From Streblospio benedicti (Eukaryota; Annelida; Polychaeta; Spionida; Spionidae), in the NCBI GenBank assembly GCA_019095985.1, contig CM032669.1, forward strand, positions 34,725,326-34,789,325: a DNA stretch of 64,000 nt, written 5' to 3'. The position numbers and the translations under genes are program-made. Positions 25,054-36,600 of this stretch are shown piece by piece (within the stretch, counting starts at the first letter, position 1; each line of letters opens with the position of its first letter). The notes beneath the pieces are model-generated. The model was not told where the DNA came from and made no database searches. It was given only the letters and a program-made list of their open reading frames with translations.

Positions 25054-25523
25054 GGGCTCTGACCACCAAATTAATGCAAAATCAGCAAAAATTCGGTACG
25101 AACATTGGGGTGCACCTGGAAATGTCATATTAAATGAAAAGGGGGCGTGGTTCCGATTATTTACTGATTATCGATATGGTAAAAAGATTAAGCTGAGACA
25201 ACATAGGTGCCAAACCAGTCATTTTACTCAAAAATTATTTGAATATTTAGTGTGAATGATCAGTTGTTGTCAGTCATGTATAAAGCAGAATCAGGCTAGA
25301 CTAGAGAGGATTTCAGGGGGTATGTCTCTTCAATGGCTGCCAGAGCTTTTGGAAGGTGGATATGCCCATATAATCTTTATCCTCAGCAACAGGAAATTGA
25401 ATACTCTACTGAAGAAAAATAAGATTTTTTGCCAACACTCAAAGCTAAGCAAAGCAGAGGGGGTCTAGTTATTACGTTGTTTATAGATCTTACAATCGAG
25501 TATCCATTTAGTGGTCTGAGCCC
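25054..25523. mobile_element. Harbinger-like MITE, copy 1 (470 bp)
   Basis: Inverted ends of about 20 bp (GGGCTCTGACCACCAAATTA and its mirror). It is homologous along its whole length to 31629-32097 (469 bp). Its own flanks are TAA and TTA. The MULE frame runs by chance about 67 codons into it to a stop at 25253, so that peptide is not MULE sequence. Confidence 0.8.
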
Positions 25524-26370
25524 TTATAGCTCTAGACTACTGATATTAGATGCCCAGTAAATTAGTTATTTTGTCATATTAAGTGATTCCAAATCAAAAT
25601 ATGTGCCATTTTCCTCGAAAATTACATCTTTTTCCTTGAAAATCCAAGTTTTACATTTATCCAAATTTCGCTAATTTCTGCTCCAAAGCCATGTTTGTGT
25701 CCCTCCTGTAGCAATTTGATAGCAGCTGGGTTCATTTTTATTGTTTTTATCTATTGTCAGTGTCAGATCACAATACACAATTCAGAACAAACTTTTTAGG
25801 TCAATCAAAAGTAAAGCTATAGTAGAGGTAAAATGGCATTTTGATGATTTCGGACCCCAGTGTGAAAATGCCAATTGTGGCATCTTTGTAGTCTTTTAAG
25901 TGAGCCAACGTTTAACATATCCTTCTAAAATTTTGAATTTTTCACAGTTTGGGACTATGAAGGCATAGAGTAAACAATATTAACAAACAATGCATAAACC
26001 ATTGTTCCCCGTGGCCTAGAAAGTACAGATTTGTCTTGACGTACATGGAAACAGTATATCTGCAAGGGCTGCAGCCGTTCCCAACAGAATGAATTTTGTT
26101 TCAGTTTCTTCTGCTGTTATTTCAAGTTTATGTACTAAACTAGCATTGATGTTAACTTTGAAGCATTAAACTGCAAAAAGTGTGATTTATGGGCGCTCAA
26201 ACATAAGACATGATGCAGAATTTGTTGCGCATTTTGTAAACCTATAAGTTTTGAATGCTTGAATTTGCAAAGAAATAAAAAGTTTGGGTGGTATAGCATG
26301 TTTTGGCCATGTTACAATTGTCATACATATGTATTTAAGCGAAATATGATATTCATCATCTACATAATTA
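25524..26370. other. Spacer between two inverted-repeat copies
   Basis: AT-rich and non-coding. It begins and ends with TTA directly against the inner ends of the two copies. It shows no similarity to MULE coding sequence, so it was probably carried in with the composite. Confidence 0.5.
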
Positions 26371-26463
26371 GGGCTCTGACCACCAAATTAATGCAAAATC
26401 CCATGCCGCCTATGTGTGTGCCTGACTACGGGGTGGACCGTTGTCCAGTGACCCTTCAGACTG

Positions 26464-28298
26464 TCACATCACTTCGGACCGGGAAGCCTGGTGGTCGAGG
26501 CGAAGTTTCCCACCTGACGGGACCACGTAGGTACACGTCTGGCGGAAATTCCGGAGCTCTTCTTCGTCAGCATGCGTGTTGTTGCGGAGCTGGGTAAGCT
26601 CGTTGCGAACACTTTGCACACTCGCGGTGAGATTGTCATGCTCTTGGGTCAGAGCCGCGACCTGCTTGGTGAGGCAATCGCGGGCAGAGCGTGCGTCGTC
26701 ACGCTCCTTGTGGTAGCGATCAGACTCAGCCCTGTACTTGTTCACCCTAGCAATGTGGGTCTTGACCTGCAGGTCCAGCTGTACGATCTTGTTGTCATAC
26801 GTAGCATGGATCTCCCGCAGTTCTTTTTCGGCTGCCTTGAACTAGGCCTCCAGCTCAACATACTGGTTATCGCGCTCAAAGTATTGTTCACGCCACTTGC
26901 GGCTGGAGGTCTTGAGGTGGTCTACTAGGTTGTGAGCCTTCTTGCCTGCAGGCCCCCGAGTCTGAGCTGTGTTGTCAGGTTCTACGCGGGGCCGCTTGCT
27001 ACTCACAGCTGACTGGCTTTCCTCTCGCGGACGACCTACCAAGCCCTTTGCAGAGCGGGGTGAGGTACGAGTAGTAGCCTCGGAACGAGACGAGTACTCC
27101 GAGGAACTGGTGACGGTGGCGGAGGGCATCTTTGGCTGGGGACTCGGTCTGTTTGGGCACAGTATCGAGGCAGCCGCGGACGTCTTAATTCCCACAGACT
27201 TATACAGCGCCGTCATGATCCCTGTTGGTGGAGGCAGGGGTTTCACGATCAGTGCTAGTTTTGCGGAAATTGTGCTTGAGATCGTAGCCTGTTCCTTAGC
27301 TGTTAACTTTAAGGCAGCAGGTGTCGCACGATTTATCATTTCCACCGCACTGAAACGGGAGGCTCGCGTCACAGCTGCGTCACGATACTCCCCTGAGGTG
27401 GTTGGCTTTGGTGGTGGTGCAGAAGTGGAAGCTGGTGCAATCCACCTGGCATAGGTCTCCCGGCACGTCCGCAGCCACGAGATGTGGTTGGACTTTCATC
27501 CTTGCTGGGTTTTGTCCACCTCCTTCAGGAAGTGGCCTACTACCACGCGGCCAATGATAGCATCTGTAAACCACTTCTTGCGGCCCATTACCCTGGCGAT
27601 TGAGATCTTGGCTACATAGACCCCCATAAAGTCTATGACCATCTGTTGTGCCACCGACCCCAACGAATTAGGATCCGGCAGCACATCGTCTTCTGGCTGG
27701 GTGTGATGTGCCGCCATACCCCAGTGCCTTAGACATCACATAACTGCTGAGGTCTACCGGTAATATGGTCAGCCAGGTACTTGACCCCGTCGGCCGGACT
27801 TTCTCCGACAAAGCAATCAGGGTAGTGCACCGTACGGGTGTACGAATCTGCAAAGAAACATCTGTACTGTTCGTCCGTAGGAGCACGTTTGAGGGACGGA
27901 GCACGTGGCGTCCGTTGGGTCGGCACCCGTGGGCTCTGCCCCTTCTGTGAGCCGTGGCGCGAACGCCCACTAGTCTCACTCGAGGTGACAGAGGCCCTGT
28001 CCTCTTCCGCATCATCCTCTTCTTCCACAGATGGGCCCAAGGGTGGCGCTTCAGTGGTGTCCATCTCTTCTTCTGCATCACTGTTGTGGAGGAAGGAACC
28101 AGCCGAAGCCAACCCTTCCCCATCTACCGACGCCAAGACGTCCTGGATATCCTCCAAAAGAGTAACATCACCATCACCTACATGACCAGCAATGTCCTCA
28201 CGAAAATCCACGGGAGTGGGGGTCCGACAACCCGAATCCCCACCACCCGCTTCGTCGACGGGGGCCGCATCAGCCATAATAGCTCGACATGGCCCCAA
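26464..28298 (-). mobile_element. Fossil coding region, possibly gag-like, of a GC-rich element
   Basis: A minus-strand coding region starts near MADAAPVDEAGGGDSG. It has an acidic Ser/Glu-rich N-terminus, a conserved-looking middle (DCFVGESPADGVKYLADHI, then MGRKKWFTDAIIGRVVVGHF), a Ser/Pro/Arg-rich linker, and a long Lys/Glu coiled coil at the end (RNELTQLRNN). It is broken, with about three breaks. Its GC-rich codon use is unlike the host genes nearby. No zinc knuckle or enzyme motif is seen. Assignment to an LTR element rests on the neighbouring integrase-like and primer-site pieces. Confidence 0.4.
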
Positions 28299-29059
28299 AT
28301 CTAAAAAGTTAAAAATATCAAAAACACGTGAACTTACTCAGCGAAAAGTAGCCCACGTTCTTGTATTTCTGTCGATGTCCAGACCTATTAAACACTATCC
28401 AGAAAGCTTGGGTAACTCAGCAACTCGTACCACTGAAAAAGAAAAGGGAAAACTTGTTTTAAAGCTGTAAAAACAGTTAAAATGAGTTGTTACCAGTCGT
28501 AAAAGTAGGAGCCTGTGAAAAGCACACCTATCCTTTACAAAGACCAAGCGACAACTGATGAGAATACTGTATTTGGTGAAGTAGTATCCTGCGGATTATG
28601 GTTCAACCAATCAACGCTCTTTCTGATGTCGGGTGACCTTTGACCATCATGGTTGCACGTGATCAGAGCATGAGTCATCACGCAAAGCCCCTCAGTATAA
28701 TCCCCCTCGCGATGCGAACTAATGATGCGAACTTTCTGCAGACTGCGAGCTAACCCCGCAAGAAGCTCGCAGGCGCGAACTTCCCGCGGCTTGCAAGCCT
28801 ACTCGCAGTTAAGTGATTACGTCAGGGGAGTTAGCTGGTATACTGTAGCTGCTCTGTTCTTTGTCTTGTAGTTTCACCTGCTATTAGATGATACTACTAC
28901 GGCTTGAAATGACCACGACTTAATTGGTTCAACTCGCTGTCCTGTTTATAGCTTAACCGTGGCCGTGCAAACTGAACTTCGCCCGCGTGGCTCGCCCATG
29001 CGGGTCACAAGCTGCGACTAACAGTTCGCGGACCAGTATGATGAGTTTCTTTTATCCTT

Positions 29060-29590
29060 TTCCCTGGTATAGGCTTGCGCCATGACTGGGCCCTCGTATC
29101 GACCCCATGAGGGTGTTTATTTAGCAAGGGCGTGACACTGCCTTGTTGCTTCTTTCTTGCGCTGCAGGGCCGCGCCGTGGACTTTGCCCAGCCCCGCGAG
29201 GGAGTCTACGGCAACTGTTGTTATATGCGTGCGACGCGACTACGACCTTGTTTTAACCCCGAGAGGGTGTCTAGTTCATGTGGCCGAAACGCTGTCTCTA
29301 TATCTCATCTCTGTGCTGCAGGAGAGCGTCGCGACTTAGCCTACTCTGCAAGGGTGCCCCCCTGTGAGCTCACGGCACTACGTCAAATTCGCGACGCTGC
29401 CCCGAAGTCATCATAGGCGTGCGACGCGACTGCGACCTTGTTACATCCCCGAGAGGGTGTTTACTTCACGGGGCCGCAATATTGCCTTTGTACATTCCTC
29501 CTACGTTGCAGGGCCGCGTCGCGAAGTCACCTACCCCGCGAGGGGGCTCACTGCGAGTTTGCGCCGCGCCCGTGATGATATTGACGTTAC
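29060..29590. repeat. About 190-bp tandem repeats, CpG-rich, roughly three units
   Basis: Units share GCGTGCGACGCGACT (near 29226 and 29417), CCCCGAGAGGGTGT and TGCAGGGCCGCG blocks with a period near 190 bp. They lie between the two fossil coding pieces and could be UTR or LTR-internal repeats. Confidence 0.6.
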
Positions 29591-29733
29591 CCGCCTTCTT
29601 CCCAACCCGCAATCCATAACGCAAACTACGGGTGTTGTGGAGGGATTTAGATTCTATCTTTAGCTTCTATCGAAACTTCTATCAGACTGTGGAGTCACAC
29701 TCTTAAAACTGAATGCTTCCCCACGTTCGTAGT

Positions 29734-30043
29734 CTAATAATTTATTCTCCAATACACAAAGAATAGCTGCCTGCGTGTGCGTGCAGCCTTCTGTGAGCAG
29801 AGAGAGTTTGGTGAGGTGTATGAGTCCACTACTGCCAAAATGTGTTCGTTTGACGTTACAAATGGCTTCACAATATTGGTGTGCACCCATTTCTCCTGTT
29901 TGGGCTTTCGCCCACGTATTCTTGTCGGTCTTTCTCGCGGGAACAGTTTCAGCTTGACCACGAGGTTATTTGCGACCTCTATGATCTCGTGAGGGCCTGT
30001 CCACGGCTGTGAATGAATCCTGGTCACGGCACCAAACTGTGAA
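29734..30043 (-). mobile_element. LTR-retroelement fossil: primer-site and integrase C-terminal piece
   Basis: On minus, TTCACA at 30043-30038 is followed by TGGTGCCGTGACC (30034-30022), like an LTR end plus tRNA primer-binding site. A frame with WTGPHEIIEV and KWVHTNIVKPF follows, typical of the end of a Gypsy-type integrase. The same 19-nt primer-site sequence occurs at 62820-62838. The element is broken, and most of its body is absent. Above 30043 the sequence may be its LTR, but the outer limit is not clear. Confidence 0.55.
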
Positions 30044-31396
30044 CAAATTGAAGGGCGTGTGCCTCGGGCCACGCGCAGACGAGCTGCGCCGCGTACCTAA
30101 ACACCGCTAACGCGGGTCAACTTCGGGGAGTGAACCCGCCTCGTCGACTGGGGCTTGTTACCAAACCTGCGTACTTCTCGTTGTTGCATTACTTGAAAGG
30201 ACGAGACCATCACCACTACGATGAAGTAGTAACTTTCACTTTTATATGGACCGTAATCCCACCAGGTTTCACGAAGGGCCCTTGCCTACACAAGGGACTT
30301 CGCACTGATGCTGACACGTGACGCACATATAAGCGAGAGCACCACCATACCCACGAGCGTGAGGCGTACACGACGAGGGGACCTAGCCACCGACTAGACC
30401 CCAAAGAGGATGAAGATTGAGAGCCTTTCCCCGTAACAGAGAAAAGGTTGCCAGTCCTAAACTGCCCGACCAGTGTCCAAACGAGAAGTAAGCTCTAATA
30501 GCCCAGTCACTCGGTACTACAGCGCACTGGGTCCCTAATCCTATCCAGGGGCTTAATAAGAAAGATGAACACAGCAAGGTGAGTGTGACTAAAGGGATTA
30601 TCTATCCTAATCCAGTGAGAAGCAATATTAAAACTACTTTAACCCTGCAGGGATGCTATAATCCGTGCGCACTGGATGGCCTAAACTTTAACTCTTTGTT
30701 TTGTCATAATCTTACAATTGAGTGTCCATTTAATGGTCTGAGCCCTAAATGTCTACAAGCGTGTCGAAATAATTGCATGCAGAAGCCATGAGCGTCCCGA
30801 GCATTTGACAGCTCGTAAGTGAAGAGAAATTGAGTCGATATCAAAGAAAAGGGACCAAAACCCACCTGGGTAAGATAGTTGCGCTATGGGCTCAATTAAA
30901 GTCAAAAGAGATTACGATAACGCACTTTCTTTCAGAAGCATGTAAATATCACCATCCCATACAAGTGTGATAAAAAATAATAGCAAATGGATAATAATGG
31001 AGTTTGTTGAGACACTAGTTGAGAGCTAGTTGAGAGCTAGTTGAGACACTAGTATTTATATTATATTATATATTTTCTCATTAACAAACCATCTATTTTC
31101 TGGTAATGTGTTGACTTCAATTCTAATTATATTGTGTTTGCTAAGACAATCATGAAGCAAGACGGAAGTGTTTTGTATTATGTACAATTTAGGGTGTGAC
31201 TTCTTTTATTAAATTAACTATACAATGGAGTTGACTTATGATGTATTAATGCATTGTATATTATTCATTTCTATATAGGAATGTTGTCAATATAATCCAT
31301 GCCTAATAACACATATTAAGGAAACATGTACATATATCATCTATAATCAGATAGGAAAAGATTGTAAAATTCACGAACGCTTATCATTTGAACTAT

Positions 31397-31521
<125 letters not shown>

Positions 31522-31628
31522 TGTTATATATATAATATATAATATGTTATATATATATCCATATATTTCATTAATTTTGCGTGATTTAACATTTTTGGCA
31601 GTTCAAATTGCCTTGCTGGTGAACGTAA

Positions 31629-32097
31629 GGTCTCAGACCACCAAATCAATACAAAATGAGCAAAAAAATTCGGTCCGAACACGCCGGTGCTGTTCAAAGT
31701 GGACATAATTAAAAAGTAGGCGTGGTTCCGACTATTTACTGATTATAGATATGGTAAAAAAATTAAGCTTATACCCAATAGGTGCCAAACCAGTTATTTT
31801 ATTTAAATATTTTTGAATAGTTAGTGCACATGGTCAGTTATAAGATGGCCATGTATCAAATAGAATAGTGCTAGACTACAGAGGATTTCAAGGGGTAGGT
31901 CTCTTCTATGGCTGCCAGAGTTCTGGGAAGGTGGTTATGCCCATATGAATTTTCTCCTCAGCAACTGGAAATGAAATACTCTGTTGAAGAAAAATAAGAT
32001 TATTGGCCAACACTCAAAGCTAAGCAGGGTAGAGGGGGCTGGTTATTACATTGTTAATAGATCTTACAATTGAGCGTTTGTTTAGTGGTCTGAGACC
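31629..32097. mobile_element. Harbinger-like MITE, copy 3 (469 bp)
   Basis: Inverted ends starting GGTCTCAGACCAC, with a clean TAA duplication at 31626-31628 and 32098-32100. Full-length homolog of 25054-25523. This copy fixes the family's true ends and its 3-bp target. Confidence 0.85.
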
Positions 32098-32104
32098 TAA
32101 AAGA

Positions 32105-32340
32105 CGAAATGCATAAACTACGATTTTTTTCAAACGCTAATTGATACAGGGTGTCCAATCAATATATCCCGTCGCAGTATCGTTTCGCTTTACGTGCACC
32201 TTGCATGTAGTTCCTGAAAATAACATGAAATACTCGTATGAGCGATAATCGGAGGTTAATCGGTTACGGTTCGGTTACATTGAGCCGATTAACCTGTCTC
32301 AATTTTCTCGAGCCGTCCACACACTAGTTCACACCTTTAT
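32105..32340. repeat. Dispersed repeat, copy 2
   Basis: Matches blocks of 10425-10660 in the same order, from AATCAATATATC to a CTCAATTTT end. Confidence 0.45.
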
Positions 32341-32442
32341 GGCATATTAGCAACAGTAATTGCAATGGTGTTAGTGGCTCACAGGATTTGTATTAATATG
32401 TAAGCTAAGCATGAAGTCAGATAATGCAAATCAGTTTCGGTG

Positions 32443-32536
32443 GATATTAAAATCTAAGAAGTCTCGAACCGAGGCGCAGTCGAGTTGAAGGACATCTGGG
32501 TCAGACGGTGTCTGCAGGTTCTTAGATTTTAATATC
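32443..32536. repeat. Small hairpin with perfect 18-bp arms
   Basis: GATATTAAAATCTAAGAA at 32443-32460 is mirrored at 32519-32536, around a 58-nt GC-richer interior that contains a TCGAACCGAGGC motif. Confidence 0.7.
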
Positions 32537-32849
32537 ATCGGAAAATGAATTGCATGATCTAGTACATAGTATTTACCTATACCACATCACAGGTAATATA
32601 AGCAAACTAGCTAGGATTACAGTCGATTTACATGGGGTGCGGCGTACACTTTAGAAATTTTCTGGAAAATTACCACCTCAACGTTATGGCTAACATTTCT
32701 TCTTTGTAAAGTTGTTCAAAGACCATACTTGTTTTATTACTGTAGCAGATACACACTTGTAACTGAATGCAAAGCAGATATAAATTAGTTTTTTTCTTCA
32801 AAAAAACATTTCATGACAAAATACTAAATTTCAATTTTGGGAGTTTTTG

Positions 32850-32910
32850 GTGTGTGCGTGCGTGCGTGCGTGCGTGCGTGCGAGTGTGTGTGTGTGTGTG
32901 CGCGCACGCA
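32850..32910. repeat. GT/GC microsatellite
   Basis: Runs of GTGTGC, GTGC, then GTGT and GCGC. Confidence 0.95.
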
Positions 32911-33640
32911 AATTTCAGCACATTTAGAAACGGAGCTTCATAAATATACAACCTATTCTCAAAAAATCAAAAGGAGGTAATTTCATATAGCAGAGGGAAG
33001 TACAAGATCAGCTGCGCTATAACCTCTGCAGTATGGTACCACGGAGTACAGCTGTACAAGAACATTTATAAGTGTGATACTTTAGTGGGATATACAGGTT
33101 GCCGTTGTGGAGATACACAAGAAGTGTTTCACAGACCAGCTTTTACAGAATGAACACAATGACAAAGTTCACACTTTTGAATGTTCTAGCATTATGATTA
33201 AATGTATTTTTTATATAAAAGACTATTTATTGTGAGAGACTTCTTTATTTGCAACAATATAGTGTTTTATTAAAATTAGCTCTGTTCGAGCCATTTCCAC
33301 GGTAATGGGTACAAAGTTTGCCTCTTCGATGATTCAGCTGTCCATAAAATACAGTCTTTATCATGCATCAATAAAACGAATCGCACACACCAATTACGGT
33401 AATTGACAATAATCACACGCATGAACACAATAAATGCAAAAAGCTGGTATTGATCAAGTCTTGATCATATGAACACATTCGGGTTATTTTCGCTTTGATA
33501 AACAGGTCTACCATTACATTAATTTTACCGGTCATCTTTACTAAAATGCATTACCCACCAATTACTACAACCCCAAAACCATGAAAACGCAACCACTCTA
33601 TGCTAATGCACAGGCAGACCCTAACATTCTGGTTTATGAT

Positions 33641-36600
33641 TTACAAGTTATTAAAAACCGTCACAGGGGTCTTCTTTCTTGACAGCCCTCCTAAGCTCAG
33701 CCTTGGACGCCGCAACACTGACTTCCCTTTATTACTGGCTGTTTCAGCCTCTTTCTTAGGACTAAGAGTTGGGCTGGTACCAGAGCTAGAAGAACTATGA
33801 CTACCCCACGCCTTGATGGGAGGGCCCAAACTTCTTCTTTTGATACGTACTGCGGTGTTGCTTAATATGTCTTCCCTTGTACCCACTTTAGAAGATGGTA
33901 GGGACTCTGTGAACTTGTCGTCTAGAAAAACGTCATCATTAAAGCTTGTATCGAAAATGATATTATCTAAACTCAATGTTTGAGATTTTTTAGCACTGGA
34001 GGCGGCTGCTTGCATTGGTGATCTATCTATAATGATCTCTTCTGGGAAAGATTTGAAGTTGTCATTGGTGTGTCTTTCTACAGTCTGAGCTTCCAACAGT
34101 TGAAGAGTTTCTTTTGATGCTTTCCTTCCATCTTTAACACCTGTAAATGATGTGATCTTGCATTCATCATCGCCACACTGGACATGAAACTCTGAATATT
34201 GACCTGGATCTTCAATAAATTCTGCTTGTGATGCTGGTGACAGGTCAGAGGACATTGCGCTTCCGGTGGAGTCGGCCATCCTTTCAACTTTCTTACCTTT
34301 TAAAAGCTTAGTGAAAAATCTGAAACAGAGAAAAATATACGTTGAATAATCAGCATAATAGCTTTACAATACCACTGCTTTCACATTACATATGAATAAT
34401 TTTTGCTGCTAGTTTAGAATGGTTGATATTAAATCATGACACAGAAAAAAATACATTTTTTAGTACGTGTGACCACAAAATTAATCTGCGCAAGAAATTA
34501 TGTACTCGAAAGATCACTTTACCGATTTATTTTAGATGGAGACTTTTTCTTAGATTTTGTCACATGGACCTGGTCTTCAATACTTGGGCATTCTTTCAAT
34601 GGGGACACAGCATTAGGATTTCTAAATGTGAAAAGACGTGATTTTGCAGTCCTTCTGCGTGATACTGTTTTCTTTGGTGATGACGTAATCGACAGGCTCA
34701 TATTATGATCATTTGATTTTCTTCTGGACCACTTTTGCAAAGACATTGCTGGGGTATGATCACTGGCGCTATGGGAAGTAGCAACTTCAAACAATGAGGC
34801 AGTTTCACTTGACAGGGTTCTGTTTACAAACACATCTTTTCTAGGTGTCTTCTCTGCTCGTATCTGTAAGGCAAAATTTAATGCGTTTGAAAATACACAA
34901 ATTGTTATATAACCAACTACAAATGTTCGCGTAGAATGGAATATGCATAATTATATTACCTGGCCGCTGGAAATCCTATCAATAGTTGAGGAAAGCTTCC
35001 GTTTTGAAAGTCTTCTTGGAGACAACCTTGAGTCACTGTCAAATGTTATTTTATATCGATTGTCTGCTGGTTTTGAAGGTGAGTATGACATAATACTCAT
35101 TCCTTCGGGAACACTTTGTTTTGGTGAACTCTGCACGGAAGAGTAGTTACTTGAAATTGTTGATAAAGTGTGGCACTTTGTTCGCAAATCCAATTCGCAA
35201 TTACCACATTTACATGGACTCTCAATGTTGAGGTCAGACAGCTTGAGCGGTGGAGATTCATCCATTTCACACGACACTTCTTTAGGATCATCATAATAAA
35301 AATCATCTAATTCCATATCTCTTTCAGCTTCAGATCCTAGTTCTATCGGTTGATTTTCTTCGTCACTATAATTCTCTTCATGGGCACGGTGGAAATCATT
35401 TTCTTGCTTAATTCTTTTCTTGAATGATTGATAAGACCAAGAGTATCTGCCAGAATGTGCCGACGATATTGCTGGTCGCTCGTATAATGGTCTACCTGGT
35501 CTTCTAGATGATCTACCTAGTGACTTGCGGACGGATCTTCTGAAGAAACACCTGGAGAAAAGGAACTACAATATCTGTTTTGTAATATGACTGACCCCAG
35601 TAGAGAAATCATCATTTAGTTTGGTCTATAGATTTGTATTCTCACCTTTGTATGCTAGGCTTCTTAGACAAACTTGTCTCATTGAAATTCCTCAGCACTG
35701 GTTTCACCCATGGGCTTTCCGGAGAATCCAAAAGTTTCCTCTGTTTTTTTAAGTACTCAAACTTTTGCTTTAACTCTTGGTCTGAAAAGTAATCAATGTA
35801 AAATTGATCTCAAAACACGGTTGTTTAATCATGAATAATGAGGTGGAAAGCATGATTCCACTTTTTTGCACTAGTCACTGGAAACAGAATGCCTGGCTAA
35901 CAAATGAACATTAGGAGACTGCTGCTCCGTATATTCATCTGTACGTCCATCTGTACACCCAAAAGAAGAGTGTCACTAGTGGGTGGGCTGGTCACCTTTT
36001 GACCCTATTTTCAGCTTTCAATGCCCAGAAATCATGAACTCTGTGAATATGTCATTGAGCCAATATAATCACTTTATATATGCTAGTGACGCCCTTGTTA
36101 TGGTAGCCAACGTCCATTACAATGTGTTATGAAATGCTAAATCAAACTTATGAAATAAAAACAGCCAATCTTGTATAGCAAGTTTGCATTGTGAATTCAA
36201 ACACGGGCTGACCCCACCTTGCAATTGATACGTGTCAGGTGTGTGAACGTAAGTTAGGTTTGTAAACACAAAGTTGAGCGTGTGAAAGCATACACCGTGA
36301 TTGTTCTATACATATATCACACATCATACACTCAGCTCTCAATCACAACGTAGTTACACTTCTAGCTCTAACCATGTAACTAGGTGTCATTTTAGAGGGG
36401 GCAGGCCCGTAGAAGCAAATGAGATTGGTAAGACCATGTGAAGTTGTGGTCTATAATTATGGACTTTAATATTTTTTTCACAAAATTATTGGTCAGGCCA
36501 TGGTCTTATACCGCCTCCAGCGAACCTCTGTATTTACTATACCAGTATATGGTATAGCCCTTGAATTATTTGCTATCTAAATAGTCATCTGTCAGATGTG

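Larger units (their letters stand above)
25054..30745. mobile_element. Composite Harbinger-like insertion inside the MULE gene
   Basis: The outer ends are inverted (GGGCTCTGACCACCAAATTA at left, the mirror form CATTTAATGGTCTGAGCCC at right) and are flanked by TAA on both sides (25051-25053 and 30746-30748). The MULE frame is cut exactly here. Inside are a complete 470-bp copy (25054-25523), an 846-bp spacer bracketed by TTA, and a second copy (26371-30745) whose interior is unrelated GC-rich sequence. Terminal GG(G/T)C and a 3-bp TWA duplication fit PIF/Harbinger. No Harbinger transposase is seen, so movement would depend on a source elsewhere. Confidence 0.65.
26371..30745. mobile_element. 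Harbinger-like copy 2 filled with GC-rich LTR debris
   Basis: Only the outer 30 bp at left and about 40 bp at right match the 470-bp family. The interior of about 4.3 kb is markedly GC-rich and CpG-rich against an AT-rich host. It holds a gag-like coding remnant, a tandem-repeat block and an integrase-like piece, all reading on minus. Flanks are TTA (left) and TAA (right). Confidence 0.6.
23275..30970 (+). pseudogene. FLYWCH/MULE transposase gene, interrupted by a 5.7-kb insertion
   Basis: Exon 1 (ATG 23275 to donor 23402) joins exon 2 at 23551 in frame. The proline-rich N-terminus opens both exons with a related phrase (RSSVFDGLG and RSSLLDGLG). A FLYWCH-like finger follows (RFRCVVRNKKITCPASV), then the MULE core: MWFVDGTFKCV, LKIVTADFERA, an FHF motif and NNGCEGWHNALNR, with the catalytic Asp, Asp and Glu in place. 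Coding stops at the insertion (25051-25053) and resumes after 30745, where LHAEAMSVPSI and QLVSEEKLSRYQRK are a standard MULE C-terminus ending with TGA at 30968-30970. Premature stops sit at 23930, 24695 and 24707, and two more plus a frame change follow the insertion. The gene is therefore dead here. The element's own terminal repeats were not found. Confidence 0.8.

Noticed and set aside
25054-25255. C-terminal 67 codons of the MULE open frame up to 25255
   Set aside because: This stretch is MITE sequence, homologous to the non-coding copy at 31629. The real C-terminus lies beyond 30745.
33000-33158. Possible exon reading YKCDTLVGYTGCRCGDTQEV after a CATATAG acceptor
   Set aside because: Only about 52 codons, with no partner exon on + and no complete cysteine pattern; could be chance.
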